A stretch of 38,769 nucleotides of DNA from Tannerellaceae bacterium (GTDB lineage Bacteria; Bacteroidota; Bacteroidia; Bacteroidales; Tannerellaceae). Positions 1 to 10,790 of the stretch are shown here, one piece after another. The stretch lies in assembly GCA_021204405.1 (NCBI GenBank), contig JAJPZJ010000076.1, positions 1-38,769 of the forward strand, given 5' to 3'. Numbering within the stretch: the stretch's first letter is position 1; every line of letters starts with the position of its first letter. The position numbers were made by a program, and so were the translations under genes. The notes beneath the pieces were generated by a model. It had not been told where the DNA came from, did no database searches, and saw only the letters and a list, made by a program, of their open reading frames with translations.

Positions 1-80
1 ATAATATACCTATATGTATGGATTGATTGGCCCTGAAAATTAAAAGACCTTTGCACAGGTAAAAATTGAGAATAAGAGAA

Positions 81-2504
81 ATGACGAATAACAAAATTAA
101 AAGGAAAAAAAGAAAATCCTTTCTTACTACACGTATTACTTATCTATTCATACTACTTTGCTGCCTTCAGGCTGCTTCTGCCAACCAACGGGGCCGCCAG
201 TCAGTGATTAAAGGCATAATAAAAAGTTCGCAGAATGAATTACTGGGATTTGCAACCATTTATATCAAAGACACAAATTTAGGTACCCAATCGGATGAAA
301 AAGGAGAATACTTCCTGCGGGTTACCCCTGGTAAACATATCCTCTGTGCGCAGGTATTAGGATATACTCCTTTTGAGAAAGAGATTGAAGTTGCCGCCCA
401 TGACAGGCTTACCATAGATATCGTACTCGAGCAGGATAAAATCGAGCTTGGTGAAGTGGAGGTAGTAGCCAAATCATTAGTTCAACAGGTAAATGAGACA
501 GCTTACAATGTGGTGGCAGTAGATGCGAAAGCACTTCACAACAGCACCCTGGAACTAGCCCACGTACTAGACAGAGTATCAGGGATCAAAATTAAAGAAA
601 CTGGAGGAGTTGGTTCTGACATGCAACTGATGATGGATGGATTCAGTGGCAAACATATCAAAATATTTGTCGACGGCGTACCACAGGAAGGGGTAGGAAG
701 CTCTTTCGGATTAAATAATATACCTATTAATTATGCCGAACGAATCGAGGTTTACAAAGGAGTAGTGCCCGTAGGTTTCGGTACGGATGCAATAGGTGGA
801 GTCATTAATATTATTACAAAGAAAAACCAGAACAAATGGTTCCTGGACGCCTCTTACTCATACGGCTCATTCAATACCCATAAATCATATGTGAACTTCG
901 GGCAAACATTCAAAAACGGCCTGACTTACGAAATCAATACCTTCCAGAACTATTCGGATAATAGTTACTATGTAGATACTCCGGTAAAAGACTTCGAAAC
1001 AGGCGCTATTGATAAAAGCCAGGTAGAACATGTAAAACGCTTTCACGACACCTATCATAATGAAGCCATCATCGGTAAAGTAGGACTAGTAGATAAAATC
1101 TGGGCAGACCGGCTGATGTTTGGAATCACCTATTCAAAAATGCATAAAGATATACAAACAGGCGTACGGCAGGAAGTAGTATTTGGTGGAAAGTACAGGA
1201 CCGGCTACTCCGTGATGCCTTCATTGGAATACCGTAAACGCAATCTTCTTGCACAAGGACTGGATGTAACCCTGACAGCCAATTACAATAAAAACATCAC
1301 CGAGAATATAGATACCTCTAATTATGAATTTAACTGGAGAGGCGAAAAGCGTATACTCCGATCACCCGGTGAACAATCTTATCAACATACCCGTTCAGAC
1401 AACAATAACTGGAACGGAGCCTTTACTGCTAATTATCGTTTAGGCAAAGCGCATACCTTCACCCTTAACCATGTAATCAATGCGTTTGAACGCTCCAATA
1501 AAACATTACTAAATAGTAATACCTCAGGAGATGCCATATCGAAAGAGACACGAAAAAACATTACCGGCCTTTCGTACCGTTTAATGCCGGTGGAAAGCTG
1601 GAATGTTTCAGTATTTGGTAAATATTATAACCAGTTTATAGCAGGTCCGATAGCTGTCACCTCAGCCCAGGATGAATATACACGTACTACCAACTCGGTC
1701 AGTTCACTGGGATACGGAGCAGCCGGAACTTATTTTATCCTGAAAAGTATACAGGCAAAGCTTTCGTATGAAAAAGCCTACCGGTTACCCACCAATGAAG
1801 AGATGTTTGGTGACGAAGACCTGGAAACCGGCGACCTGGCCATCAAACCGGAGAACAGCGATAACCTGAATTTAAACTTAAGCTATAACGAAACATTCGG
1901 GAAACACTTTATTTTCGTGGAAGGTGGCTTAGTTTACCGTAACACAAAAGATTACATCCAGCGGAAACTAGTTGACCTGAGCGGAGGTAAATCGGGAGCC
2001 ACCTACGAGAACCATGGCCGTGTACTCACCAAAGGTTATAATATTTCCGCACGTTATGGTTTTGGAAAATGGGTAAGCCTGGGAGGTACATTCACACAAA
2101 TGAATGTACGCGACAATGTAAAAACCATCGGAAGCGAAACCCTGCAGGAAAATCTTACCTACGGAGCACGTATGCCTAACATACCGTACCGCTTTGCCAA
2201 CGCCGACGCAACCTTTTATTGGCGCGACCTGGGAGAAAAAGGCAATGTGTTAAGCCTAAGCTATAATAATTTCTACATGCATAGCTTTCCACTTTATTCG
2301 GAAGCACTCGGAAGCAAATCAGACTTTATAGTTCCTACCCAATTCTCGCACGACATTACCGTGTCTTACGGGATAAAGAACGGACGATATAACATATCAT
2401 TTGAATGCCGGAACTTCACCAACGAAAAACTGTACGATAACTTCAGCCTGCAAAAAGCAGGAAGGGCATTCTACGGTAAAATAAGAGTTTATTTAGGTAA
2501 TTAA
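81..2504 (+). CDS. xusA: TonB-dependent outer-membrane receptor, XusA-like (ferric xenosiderophore uptake)
   Basis: This outer-membrane receptor probably imports a ferric siderophore using TonB energy. The ATG at 81 is preferred over an upstream TTG at 66, because it places a basic n-region (NNKIKRKKRK) directly before a hydrophobic core (YLFILLCCLQAASA). A carboxypeptidase-regulatory-like domain follows at about residues 40-120, then the plug (around VFVDG and GGVINIITKK), then a beta-barrel ending in an aromatic-rich strand. The length of about 807 residues is normal for siderophore receptors. The next two genes encode a DUF4374 lipoprotein and a PepSY membrane protein. That trio is the published XusABC arrangement of Bacteroides thetaiotaomicron, and the assignment rests on it. 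The substrate is inferred. The upstream regulatory region is cut by the window edge; only a partial -7-like box (GACCTTTG) lies before the start. Confidence 0.85.
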   Translation: MTNNKIKRKKRKSFLTTRITYLFILLCCLQAASANQRGRQSVIKGIIKSSQNELLGFATIYIKDTNLGTQSDEKGEYFLRVTPGKHILCAQVLGYTPFEKEIEVAAHDRLTIDIVLEQDKIELGEVEVVAKSLVQQVNETAYNVVAVDAKALHNSTLELAHVLDRVSGIKIKETGGVGSDMQLMMDGFSGKHIKIFVDGVPQEGVGSSFGLNNIPINYAERIEVYKGVVPVGFGTDAIGGVINIITKKNQNKWFLDASYSYGSFNTHKSYVNFGQTFKNGLTYEINTFQNYSDNSYYVDTPVKDFETGAIDKSQVEHVKRFHDTYHNEAIIGKVGLVDKIWADRLMFGITYSKMHKDIQTGVRQEVVFGGKYRTGYSVMPSLEYRKRNLLAQGLDVTLTANYNKNITENIDTSNYEFNWRGEKRILRSPGEQSYQHTRSDNNNWNGAFTANYRLGKAHTFTLNHVINAFERSNKTLLNSNTSGDAISKETRKNITGLSYRLMPVESWNVSVFGKYYNQFIAGPIAVTSAQDEYTRTTNSVSSLGYGAAGTYFILKSIQAKLSYEKAYRLPTNEEMFGDEDLETGDLAIKPENSDNLNLNLSYNETFGKHFIFVEGGLVYRNTKDYIQRKLVDLSGGKSGATYENHGRVLTKGYNISARYGFGKWVSLGGTFTQMNVRDNVKTIGSETLQENLTYGARMPNIPYRFANADATFYWRDLGEKGNVLSLSYNNFYMHSFPLYSEALGSKSDFIVPTQFSHDITVSYGIKNGRYNISFECRNFTNEKLYDNFSLQKAGRAFYGKIRVYLGN

Positions 2505-2537
2505 TTTATAAAATATCATACTTAATAATTTAATAAT

Positions 2538-3926
2538 ATGAAGACAAATTGGTTAAAAGGTTGTATGCTTTTTGCATTAACAGGATGTATATTCACTGCT
2601 TGTAGTGACTCAGATGAGCTGGAACCAACTCCCAACCCGGGAGAAGAAGGGAACAATAAGGAGGCATATGTAATTAGTGCCACTTACCAGGATGCAAACT
2701 ACTTACTTACTTCTGAAACAATAGCTGAAGGAACTATTACAGTTGTAAATAATGGTCTTACGACAGATGCCGGAACTACCTGGATCTATTATCAGGATAA
2801 ATACCTCTATCGCCTGGTATATAACCAGGGTAATGCAGGTATTACATCTTCATATGTACTTGATGCAAATGGCGAAATAGAGGAGCGTAATAAAACTTAT
2901 GAGATCAAACGTTTTACCTCTTACGGTACTTATAAAAATTATATTATTACTGCTTCTACAGGCGATCTGGGTACAGAATATGCAGATGAATACGATTATT
3001 TACCAAAAGGTTTCCTTTTTTCTTATTTGGATGTAACCAATGAAACCTTCACTACAAATGATAACGTGATCTTTAGTGAAAACTACCTGGGAAATGGTGA
3101 ATATGTTACATTTGCAGGTTTCCTGGAAGCCAACAACAAGATTTATACAGCTCCTATTCCAATGGGACTAAGCCAATACAGCGTAAAGGCCAACAACGGA
3201 GAATATGTTATATACCCTGAATTAGTAAAAACAGAATCCGGTGGTACCAACAGTAGTGCTTATGTGGAAGGAGAATTACAATGGACCCAACATCCGGATG
3301 AAGCCTACATAGCTATCTATAGCGACCAGACTTTCAGCAATCCTACAATACTCAGAACCGATAAAATCAGCTATGCCTGCGGACGTAACAAATCACAGTA
3401 CTACCAGACAGTATGGGCTGCCGACAATGGCGACGTATACGTATTCTCGCCCAGTTATGCGAAAACAATGACTGCTGATGTGCAGAAAACTACCTTAGAT
3501 GCAGGTGTTGTACGTATCCAAGCAGGAGCTAGCAACTTTGACGAAGATTACTATTTTAATATAGAAGAAGCTACAGGCGGCAACTCTTTCTTACGCTGCT
3601 GGCATCTTGAAGAGGATTATTTCCTGTTATTAATGTACGACAGACCTTTGACCGAATCTGATTTCACAGCTAACCAGATGGCCATTTACAAAGGTGAAGA
3701 TAAACAACTTACGTATGTAACTGGCCTGCCCTCAGCAGCTGTTCTTAGTGGATTCGGTAACTCTCCTTACTGCGAGGATGGAGTGGCTTATGTAGCCGTA
3801 ACAACCACAGATGGAAATCAACCTGCCATATATAAAATTGATGTAGCATCGGCTGCTGCAACCAAAGGACTTACAGTTGAATCAGCCCAGATCAGTGCTA
3901 TTGGTAAGCTGAGTTACACAGAATAA
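2538..3926 (+). CDS. xusB: DUF4374 surface lipoprotein, XusB-like siderophore-binding protein
   Basis: This 462-residue lipoprotein has a type II signal peptide ([16 protein letters not shown], lipid cysteine near residue 22) and a polar linker with acidic and Pro/Gly residues, consistent with surface export. The rest is beta-rich repeats with aromatic strands ([41 protein letters not shown]), as expected of the DUF4374 beta-propeller fold. The B. thetaiotaomicron homologue XusB binds ferric enterobactin outside the cell and hands it to XusA. The gene starts 33 bp after xusA, so the two are co-transcribed. The family call comes from order, size and repeat pattern and is inference. No lesion is visible. 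Confidence 0.8.
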   Translation: MKTNWLKGCMLFALTGCIFTACSDSDELEPTPNPGEEGNNKEAYVISATYQDANYLLTSETIAEGTITVVNNGLTTDAGTTWIYYQDKYLYRLVYNQGNAGITSSYVLDANGEIEERNKTYEIKRFTSYGTYKNYIITASTGDLGTEYADEYDYLPKGFLFSYLDVTNETFTTNDNVIFSENYLGNGEYVTFAGFLEANNKIYTAPIPMGLSQYSVKANNGEYVIYPELVKTESGGTNSSAYVEGELQWTQHPDEAYIAIYSDQTFSNPTILRTDKISYACGRNKSQYYQTVWAADNGDVYVFSPSYAKTMTADVQKTTLDAGVVRIQAGASNFDEDYYFNIEEATGGNSFLRCWHLEEDYFLLLMYDRPLTESDFTANQMAIYKGEDKQLTYVTGLPSAAVLSGFGNSPYCEDGVAYVAVTTTDGNQPAIYKIDVASAAATKGLTVESAQISAIGKLSYTE

Positions 3927-3993
3927 TCCGCAAGGTGAGTTCCACAAACTGAGAGATGACAAAAATCCCGGGAAGAGACGATGGGATTAAACA

Positions 3994-5331
3994 ATGAGTT
4001 CAAAAATGAAAAAAATATTCACCAAACTTCACCTCTGGTTATCTATCCCTTTCGGGATTTTTATCTCCGTATTGTGCCTGACAGGAGGTTTACTGGTATT
4101 TGAAACAGAGATCCAGCAGGTTGCTAACCCCTCCCGCTTCTATGTAAAGGAAGTGAAAGGAGCACCCCTCCCATTGGAGGAACTGATCCCGATGGTCCAG
4201 CAACAACTGCCGGATACCGTATCCATTTCAGGTATAACTTTCCCGGCCAAATCCAACCAGACATACCGGATGAGCATGACAGGGATGGGGCGTACCTCAT
4301 TAATCGTCGACCCATATACGGCAGAGATTATAGAACAAGTAACTCCTTATGCAAAAGGCAACTTCTTTTCTGCTGTACGCCGCCTGCACCGCTGGTTCAT
4401 GTACCCGATGCAACGGGATAAAACCAACTGGGGAAAAATACTGACCGGAACCTCCACCCTGATCTTTGTTTTCATACTGATTACCGGAATCATTATATGG
4501 ATTCCGAAATCAGTAAAAATGCTGAAAAGATGTTTGAAGATTAAAACAGGCTCTGGCTCTTTCCGTTTCTGGTATGACCTGCATCTGGCAGGCGGCATCT
4601 ATACTGCTATCCTCTTGCTAACTATGGCACTTACCGGTTTAACCTGGTCGTTCCAATGGTACCGCACCGGCTTTTACAAAGTATTCGGCGTGGAAACAAC
4701 CCAGGGTAGTGGCCACGGGCAACCGGCTCCGAACCAACAGCCGAACGAACCAACAGCCCACGCTACAACCAACCGGCCTTCCGGTAATGAAAGAGAACAG
4801 CCAAACAGAAGCGAAGGCAGACCGGAAGGGAATGAGACCGTTGAACGAAACAGCAGGCCGGAACGAAATACCTCCGGAGAAGACACTCATGAAAGAGGTG
4901 GCGAAAGCCGGGAAGGACGCAGGGGCGGAGAAAGATCCGGCCAGGGAGGAAGAGGCCCTGACTATGCAGTCTGGACAAACGTATATAACCAACTGGCACA
5001 ACAGTATCCTGCATACAAAACAATATCCGTACAAAGCGGAACAGCTACAGTAAGTGCTGCAACCACAGGAAACACCCGTGCATCAGACCGGTACACATTC
5101 GACAACCGCACCGGCGAGATCACCCATGTACAGCTATATAAAGACAATCCTAAATCTTCCAAAATACGCGGATGGATCTATGCCGTACACGTAGGTAGCT
5201 GGGGAGGAATCCTTACCCGTATCCTGTACTTTATAGCCTGCCTGGTGGGTACCTGCCTGCCACTGACCGGTTATTATTTCTACTTAAAGAAACGTTCACT
5301 GAAAAAAAAGAAAGAAATAAAAGAAGTCTGA
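3994..5331 (+). CDS. xusC: PepSY-domain inner-membrane protein, XusC-like, with a long low-complexity insert
   Basis: This 445-residue inner-membrane protein of the PepSY_TM family is likely a heme-dependent reductase or partner that completes siderophore-iron use. Transmembrane segments are visible at about 17-40, 150-171, 199-222 and 405-431. Histidines H13 (KLHLWL), H132 (RLHRWF), H197 (YDLHLAG) and H399 (AVHVGSW) sit at the helix borders, where heme ligands occur in this family. Residues about 237-324 are an extreme Gly/Arg/Glu/Asn/Pro-rich stretch inserted in the extracytoplasmic loop (for example ERGGESREGRRGGERSG). The purine-rich DNA there is open in several frames. The gene is last in the operon and is followed by a strong terminator. 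Confidence 0.82.
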   Translation: MSSKMKKIFTKLHLWLSIPFGIFISVLCLTGGLLVFETEIQQVANPSRFYVKEVKGAPLPLEELIPMVQQQLPDTVSISGITFPAKSNQTYRMSMTGMGRTSLIVDPYTAEIIEQVTPYAKGNFFSAVRRLHRWFMYPMQRDKTNWGKILTGTSTLIFVFILITGIIIWIPKSVKMLKRCLKIKTGSGSFRFWYDLHLAGGIYTAILLLTMALTGLTWSFQWYRTGFYKVFGVETTQGSGHGQPAPNQQPNEPTAHATTNRPSGNEREQPNRSEGRPEGNETVERNSRPERNTSGEDTHERGGESREGRRGGERSGQGGRGPDYAVWTNVYNQLAQQYPAYKTISVQSGTATVSAATTGNTRASDRYTFDNRTGEITHVQLYKDNPKSSKIRGWIYAVHVGSWGGILTRILYFIACLVGTCLPLTGYYFYLKKRSLKKKKEIKEV

Positions 5332-5366
5332 AAAAGACTCTTTTAAAACCCTTACTTACAAAGCAA

Positions 5367-5394
5367 AAGGCGGATTATGTAATCCGCCTTTTTT
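5367..5394 (+). terminator. Rho-independent terminator of the xusABC-like operon
   Basis: A perfect 10-bp stem (AAGGCGGATT / AATCCGCCTT) with a 4-nt loop is followed by a T run. It starts 35 bp after the xusC stop. Confidence 0.9.
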
Positions 5395-5432
5395 CATTCC
5401 TTTAGTCGACGGAGAACAGGAGATTAATCTTA

Positions 5433-5600
5433 GTCGGAAGATTTTATTCAGTTCCCCGCGCAGTGAATGGAACGCAAAAGAAGTGGCTGTTTTAAATAAA
5501 AAAAGATAATTTCTGCCTGTCCTGGTGCGGTCCCCGCATTCGCGGGGAACTAACAGCGTTCTCATTTATAGCTCTTCACATAGATAGAAAATCTTCCGAC
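5433..5600. repeat. Palindromic dispersed element with 13-bp terminal inverted repeats
   Basis: Perfect inverted ends (GTCGGAAGATTTT at 5433-5445, AAAATCTTCCGAC at 5588-5600) bound about 170 bp. A second 10-bp inverted pair lies inside (GTTCCCCGCG at 5451, CGCGGGGAAC at 5541), and there is a local hairpin at 5531-5548. The right half recurs at 38375-38451. No convincing ORF is inside. It could be a MITE-like or REP-like element; no target duplication was identified. Confidence 0.65.
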
Positions 5601-5660
5601 CACCATTTTGATCTTTGCTCCGCCTGAAAACACCTATGGATAATATTAAAATCTGCACAC

Positions 5661-5802
5661 CTCGCTTATTTTTACCTTTCCACGTCATTTATTTTTTAGC
5701 TTACATTTCACTTATTTTACTTTTAGAGTTCGTTTCCTCTTTCCCGACACCTCGTTTGTTTTTTCCTGCACCCGGGAGAATCAGGGAAAAAATAAACGAG
5801 GT
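5661..5802. repeat. 22-23-nt periodic array ending in a long hairpin
   Basis: Degenerate pyrimidine-rich units with a core like CTCGCTTATTTT recur with a period of 22-23 nt (core positions 5668, 5691, 5714, 5736, 5758). The last unit (5749-5768, ACCTCGTTTGTTTTTTCCTG) has an almost perfect inverted copy at 5782-5802, so the end folds into a roughly 20-bp hairpin around CCCGGG. It lies between two convergent genes and could terminate the minus-strand regulator gene. I see no gene in 5395-5840. Confidence 0.6.
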
Positions 5803-5840
5803 CTGACACAAAAACAAACGAAGTAATAACCAGACCTTAT

Positions 5841-7474
5841 TCAGGCACCTTCAGGAATTCCAATCTTTTTAATGAGTTCTTCCATATCTGCGTTGGTATC
5901 CACGCTTTTCTTCCTGATTTTGCTACGGTAATTATAAACAGTTTGCAATGAACAACGTAAGAAATGGGCAATTTTAGAAGAGTCGGTAATCCCCAGCCGG
6001 ATCAGAGCAAATACCCTTAATTCGGTATTTAATAATTCTCCCCTTTTTAGTTCGATCTGTTCCTCTTTCTTCAATAATTGATTGAAACAAGATACGAAAG
6101 AAGGATAAATACTCAGGAAAGCCCGATCAAAATTAGTGTACAATTCCTGTATATCTTCATCTTTTACTTTAGCCGAGGAGGTTATTTTCATCAGGTCGTC
6201 AAACTGTTTGGCTGCGATCTTATTATAAACACTTTTTCTAAACTCCTGTAATTTACTTATATACCTTGAGGAAAGATCAATGAAATTGCCAATATATTCC
6301 TCCTTTAGCAAATTAGCTTCATGCAATTTACGATTGAAAGAGTTTAACTCCTCATTCTTCTGCCCCAGGTTCTTATTGGTTACTTTCAGGGCCTGCTGGG
6401 TATTTTGTAATTCGCGCATCTGTCTTTTCAGAAAAAAAGAAAAACCAGTAAGGAGATAAACAGGGAAGAAATGCAGGTTAAAATAATGATCAGGAATCGG
6501 CGCTGCTCCCTGGCCTTTTGCTGATAAGCCTTATTGATAATCGGGGCAATCTTTGAAAACTGAAAATTACGGGTACGGGTATTGTAGAAATTGGCATCAT
6601 TTAAGGCTTGTTGAATATAGTTATAAGAGCGTTCTATATCATTATTTTCATATAACCATCTTGCCACATCTACCAATGCAAGGTATTCTGTAACTCCATC
6701 TTTTATATCTGCGATGGCAGCTTTTTATAATCCAGTTCATGCCTTCTTCCTGCTCCCCTCTTTGCAGATAAGTCACCCCAGCCTGTAGCCGGCTTTCGCA
6801 TATTCATGCGTATCGGGTTGTAAAGTTTTCAGGTAAGCCCAATTGTATTTGAAAGCTACCTCCGGCTCTCCCCTGCCCTGTGCCAGTTGGGCTTCATATA
6901 ATAAAGAGAGGGTAGAATTTGCTGGAAGATACATTAACACAGAATCACAGTATGCATACAATTCCTGCCGGATAGCACTATTAAACTGGTTATCATCTAT
7001 ATATTCATTCAAAAACGAGTTCAACTGTTCATAACGCATGTAATACTCCAGATATAATTCATCTGTAAAATGATTTTTGGGTAACATCCGCAAATTAGTT
7101 TCCGCCTTCCGGAAGAAACCTGCTGAAGAGAGAATATACACATATTGCAACTTTGTCCTTATGAGATGCTCAGAATCTTCCATCCAAGTGGCCAACTGCA
7201 TATTTTTATTGATATAAATTAAAGCCGAATCAAAGCTATAACTCCTGAATTCTTCTATAATATTGTAGCAAATGTCAAATTGCCGGTCTGAAGACACCTC
7301 ACGGGTTAACTGTTCTTTAAGCCGGTCGATACGGGTTTCTTTCTTTTCTTTATAGGAAGATTAGCGGGCAATGGTCCGGTCTAATTCGATTAAAAGAGAG
7401 TCTATCCTATTGGTTGCACACAACGGAATAAAACAAAAAAACAATGTAATAGATATAAATAGGTTCACTTTCAT
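5841..7474 (-). pseudogene. Broken TPR/transmembrane/HTH regulator (DUF6377-like) divergent from susC
   Basis: The inferred intact protein of about 544 residues has a signal peptide (MKVNLFISITLFFCFIPL), TPR-like helices, one transmembrane segment (LIIILTCISSLFISLLVFLF), a coiled coil, and a C-terminal LuxR-like HTH (SSKIAHFLRCSLQTVYNYRS). Bacteroides regulators of this type often lie next to SusC/SusD genes. Four lesions are visible. An in-frame TAA lies at 7361-7363 (codon 38). A G is missing in the C4 run (plus strand) at 6776-6779. An extra base lies in the T5 run at 6722-6726. A base is missing in the A7 run at 6432-6438, exactly at the end of the membrane helix. Restoring them gives one frame of 545 codons. 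As it stands it cannot yield the whole protein. Confidence 0.85.
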
Positions 7475-7495
7475 TGGTTAGGTTGCTGTTAGCGC

Positions 7496-7503
7496 CAAAT
7501 ATA
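7496..7503 (-). promoter_or_regulatory. -7 box of the regulator pseudogene
   Basis: The minus strand reads TATATTTG, matching the Bacteroidetes -7 consensus TAnnTTTG, 22 nt upstream of the ATG at 7474. No well-spaced -33 TTTG was found. Confidence 0.45.
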
Positions 7504-7602
7504 AGAACTTTATTGGACAGATTAAACAACAAATGATACATTAAAGCATATAAATGTTACTTATTAAATTTTACATTTCAATCAGGACAATCCATCCAAC
7601 TT

Positions 7603-7610
7603 TACTTTTG
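7603..7610 (+). promoter_or_regulatory. Candidate -7 box for susC/susD
   Basis: TACTTTTG matches TAnnTTTG and would give a leader of about 160 nt before the original ATG at 7776. The divergent intergenic region 7475-7775 holds nothing else recognisable. Confidence 0.35.
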
Positions 7611-7775
7611 CCTTTTTTCATACCTTCCTCAATATGCTATAAATTAAAAAGATAGCTACATAACCTGATATCCGCCGATTTACTTTCCAATTACTCTGCC
7701 CTGACTACCCGTTTTCACCTTACTTATGGGGCATATATTTACCAACGAATATTGTTAAACTTTAATTCTTATATT

Positions 7776-10764
7776 ATGAAATAGAAAAACAGCCATCTGA
7801 TGTTCCACACGTTTCGAAGGATTGCCATGCTTACTACATGTTTTACCTTCTTATTCGGAACTATGTATGCACAGAACCTAACCGGAAAAGTTTTTGATGA
7901 CCTGGGCGAACCCGTAATAGGTGCCAACGTGATCGAAAAAGGTACCACCAACGGAACCATCACCGATATGGATGGAAACTTTACCCTTACCCTTAGCGAT
8001 GCAAACAAAGCGATCTTACAGGTTTCTTATATTGGATATAATACGTATGAGGAAGCTGTAAACGGACGTTCTGAGTTTAATGTAACACTGGCCTCTTCGG
8101 TAGTAAACCTGGGCGAGATTGTAGCCATTGAGTATGGGACACAGAGCCGCCGTGAAATTACCGGCTCGGTAGCCAATGTATCCAAAGAGAACTTCAATAA
8201 AGGGGTTACACGGGATGCGGCCGACCTTTTACAGGGCAAAGTGGCAGGGCTGAACATTACTTCCGGTTCGGGAGATGTAACCCAGAGTTCTTCCATCCAC
8301 CTGCGTGGAACCTCTACATTACAGAATGACCAGGGGCCGCTGATCGTTATTGATGGAATACCGGGCGGCGACATGTCTACGGTACCCCCTTCTGATATCG
8401 AATCGATCTCCGTACTGAAAGATGCCTCTTCGGCTGCCATTTATGGGTCGCGTGCAGCAGGAGGAGTAATCCTGATCACTACCAAACGCGGATCGGGCTC
8501 ACGTACGCAGATCACTTACGACGGCTACGTAGCAATCGACAAAATGGCTAATAAACCCGATGTAATGAATGCATCCCAGTGGAGAGAGTATGCGAAATCG
8601 GTTGGTGCGGATATATCTACTTACGACCAGTATGGAGCTGATACCGACTGGTTTGACGAACTGACACGGGTTGGTTTCTCACAAAACCATGCAGTATCCT
8701 TGTCGGGCGGTGGTTCAAAAAACAACTACCGGGCATCCTTCAGCTATTTAGACAGGAACGGTATTATCCGTAACAACTCGATGGAGCGTTACAATTTCCG
8801 TATGCAGTTCCAGCAGCGTACGATTGAAGACCGCCTGCGTATCGGCTTAACAGCCAACGGAACCCTCAGTACTTCCTACCAGCCGGAAGATGAAGAATTT
8901 TTATTAGCTTATACCATGCTTCCGGTATATCCTGTTTATAACGCAGATGGAAGCTACTTTACGAAACAAAACGGTGAATTCGACAATGGTAACCCTGTAC
9001 AGATGCAGGATTTAAATGAAAAGAAAAATGAGAGTTCTTATTTTTACGGTGCCGGCAACCTGCAATTTACCCTGATGGAGGGATGGAACATTAAAATGAA
9101 CCTCTATAAGAGTTACAGGTCACAGGAGTATAGCGAGTACAGGCATTCGGAAACAAAAACAGGTTTGAATACCACCGGTTTTGCTAAAAAAACAAAATGA
9201 GATAGAAAAACGTGGCCTGATAGAGGTAACGACCGATTATGAACATATGTTCGGGAAAAACGGCGAACATAAATTACAGGCAATGGCCGGTTACTCATGG
9301 GAAGAAAACAGCTATTCTTTTTTCCATGCACAAAATTCAGACTTCCTGGTTGACGACCTCAGTTATAATGCACTTCAATCGAGTGTAGGATTAAAACCCG
9401 GGGATGTGAAATCGGATAAAGAGTCTTACCGTCTCATCTCCTTCTTTGCCCGTGCCCACTACAGCTACAAAGAAAGGTATATGCTGACTGCTACCGTACG
9501 CCGTGACGGTTCTTCCAAATTCGGTGAAAACCATAAGTGGGGTACCTTCCCTTCTGCCTCTGCGGCATGGGGGCTTTCACAGGAGGCCTTTATGAAAGAT
9601 ATCCGGTGGATTAACGACCTCAAAGTACGTGCCGGCTATGGGCTTACCGGTAACCAGGATGGATTAAAACCTTACAAAAGCCTTGTATTATTAGGTACAT
9701 CAGGTATTTACTGGAACAACGGTTCATGGGGTACCGGCTACCTGCTGAACCAGAACCCTAACCCCGACCTGAAGTGGGAACAGACAGCAATGTTAAATAT
9801 TGGTTTGGATTTCACCCTTTTCAACAGCCGCCTGAATGGTACAATTGAGTGGTATGACAAACGTACAAGCGACATGTTATATCGCTACGATGTACCCAGC
9901 CCGCCCTATGTACATAAAGATATCCAGGCCAATGTAGGTGATATGAAGAACACCGGTATTGAAGTATTGCTGAACCTGGACGTAATACGTAGTAAAGATT
10001 TTAACTGGACTACGTTTGTGAACCTGGCGCATAACAAGAATGAGATCACCAAACTGTCTAATGATGTATATACCACCGAGCGTATCTACACAGGTGATCC
10101 TTGGATTCGGGAAGCGTCGGGAATGACTTCACACGTAGTGGAAGTAGGATGGCCAATCGGGCAGTTTTTTATGCTGGAGTGCCTGGGTATTGACGAGAAC
10201 GGGAAATGGATATTCCGCGACAAGAATGGAGACGGACAGATTTCCGACGACGACCGTACCTATGTAGGTAGTGCACAACCCAAACTCACATTCGGGTGGA
10301 ACAATTCTTTCTCTTATAAAGCCTGGGATTTCAGCTTCTTCTTCCGCGGATCATTAGGACAGAAAATATTCAACAATCCGCGCGCCGCTTATGGTAATTC
10401 CAGTCAGTTGCTCGGAACAAACGCGTTAAACGATCCGTTGATATACAAATTAACAGAAGATCCGAAAGTAAGCTCTTATTATCTGGAAAATGGTTCTTTT
10501 GTACGATTGGACAACCTCTCCCTGGGCTATACCTTCGACACTCAAAAGATAACCTGGCTCGACAGGGCACGGGTATATGTAGCTGCACAGAACCTTTTCG
10601 TTATCACCGGTTATAAAGGGCTGGACCCGGAAGTTGAGTTAATCCGCCAACGCGAATTAAACGATGAAACAAACAGGAATGCCGGGCTCTCACCCGGTAT
10701 TGAATCCCGTTACTTCTTTCCTAAAGCAAGAACTTTCACTTTAGGAGTTAGCTTAACATTTTAA
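7776..10764 (+). pseudogene. susC: SusC/RagA-family TonB-dependent outer-membrane transporter, disrupted
   Basis: The restored product of about 995 residues has a signal peptide, a carboxypeptidase-like domain (GKVFDDLGEPVIGANV), a plug (SISVLKDASSAAIYGSRAAG, GVILITTKRG) and a barrel ending in RTFTLGVSLTF. It is the classic SusC partner of the following susD. Two lesions are visible. Codon 3 after the upstream ATG is TAG (7782-7784), probably from CAG; translation could restart at the ATG at 7800 with a usable signal peptide. The A7 run at 9186-9192 has one base too many, ending the N-terminal frame at 9200. The C-terminal half continues in another frame. Removing one A joins them as GFAKKQNEIEKRG. 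The glycan substrate cannot be read from the sequence. Confidence 0.88.
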
Positions 10765-10790
10765 TCATTATCTAAAAGAGTTTTTTTATT

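Noticed and set aside
4639..5053. Several overlapping open frames on both strands inside xusC
   Set aside because: They coincide with the low-complexity purine-rich insert, which lacks stops in many frames, and encode no recognisable protein.
5356..5806. Short open frames between xusC and the regulator
   Set aside because: They run through the terminator and palindromic repeats and have no family-like sequence or plausible start context.
9181..9200. Programmed frameshifting in susC
   Set aside because: An A7 run alone resembles a slippery site, but SusC genes are not known to use one, there is also a stop at codon 3, and the neighbours carry similar breaks.
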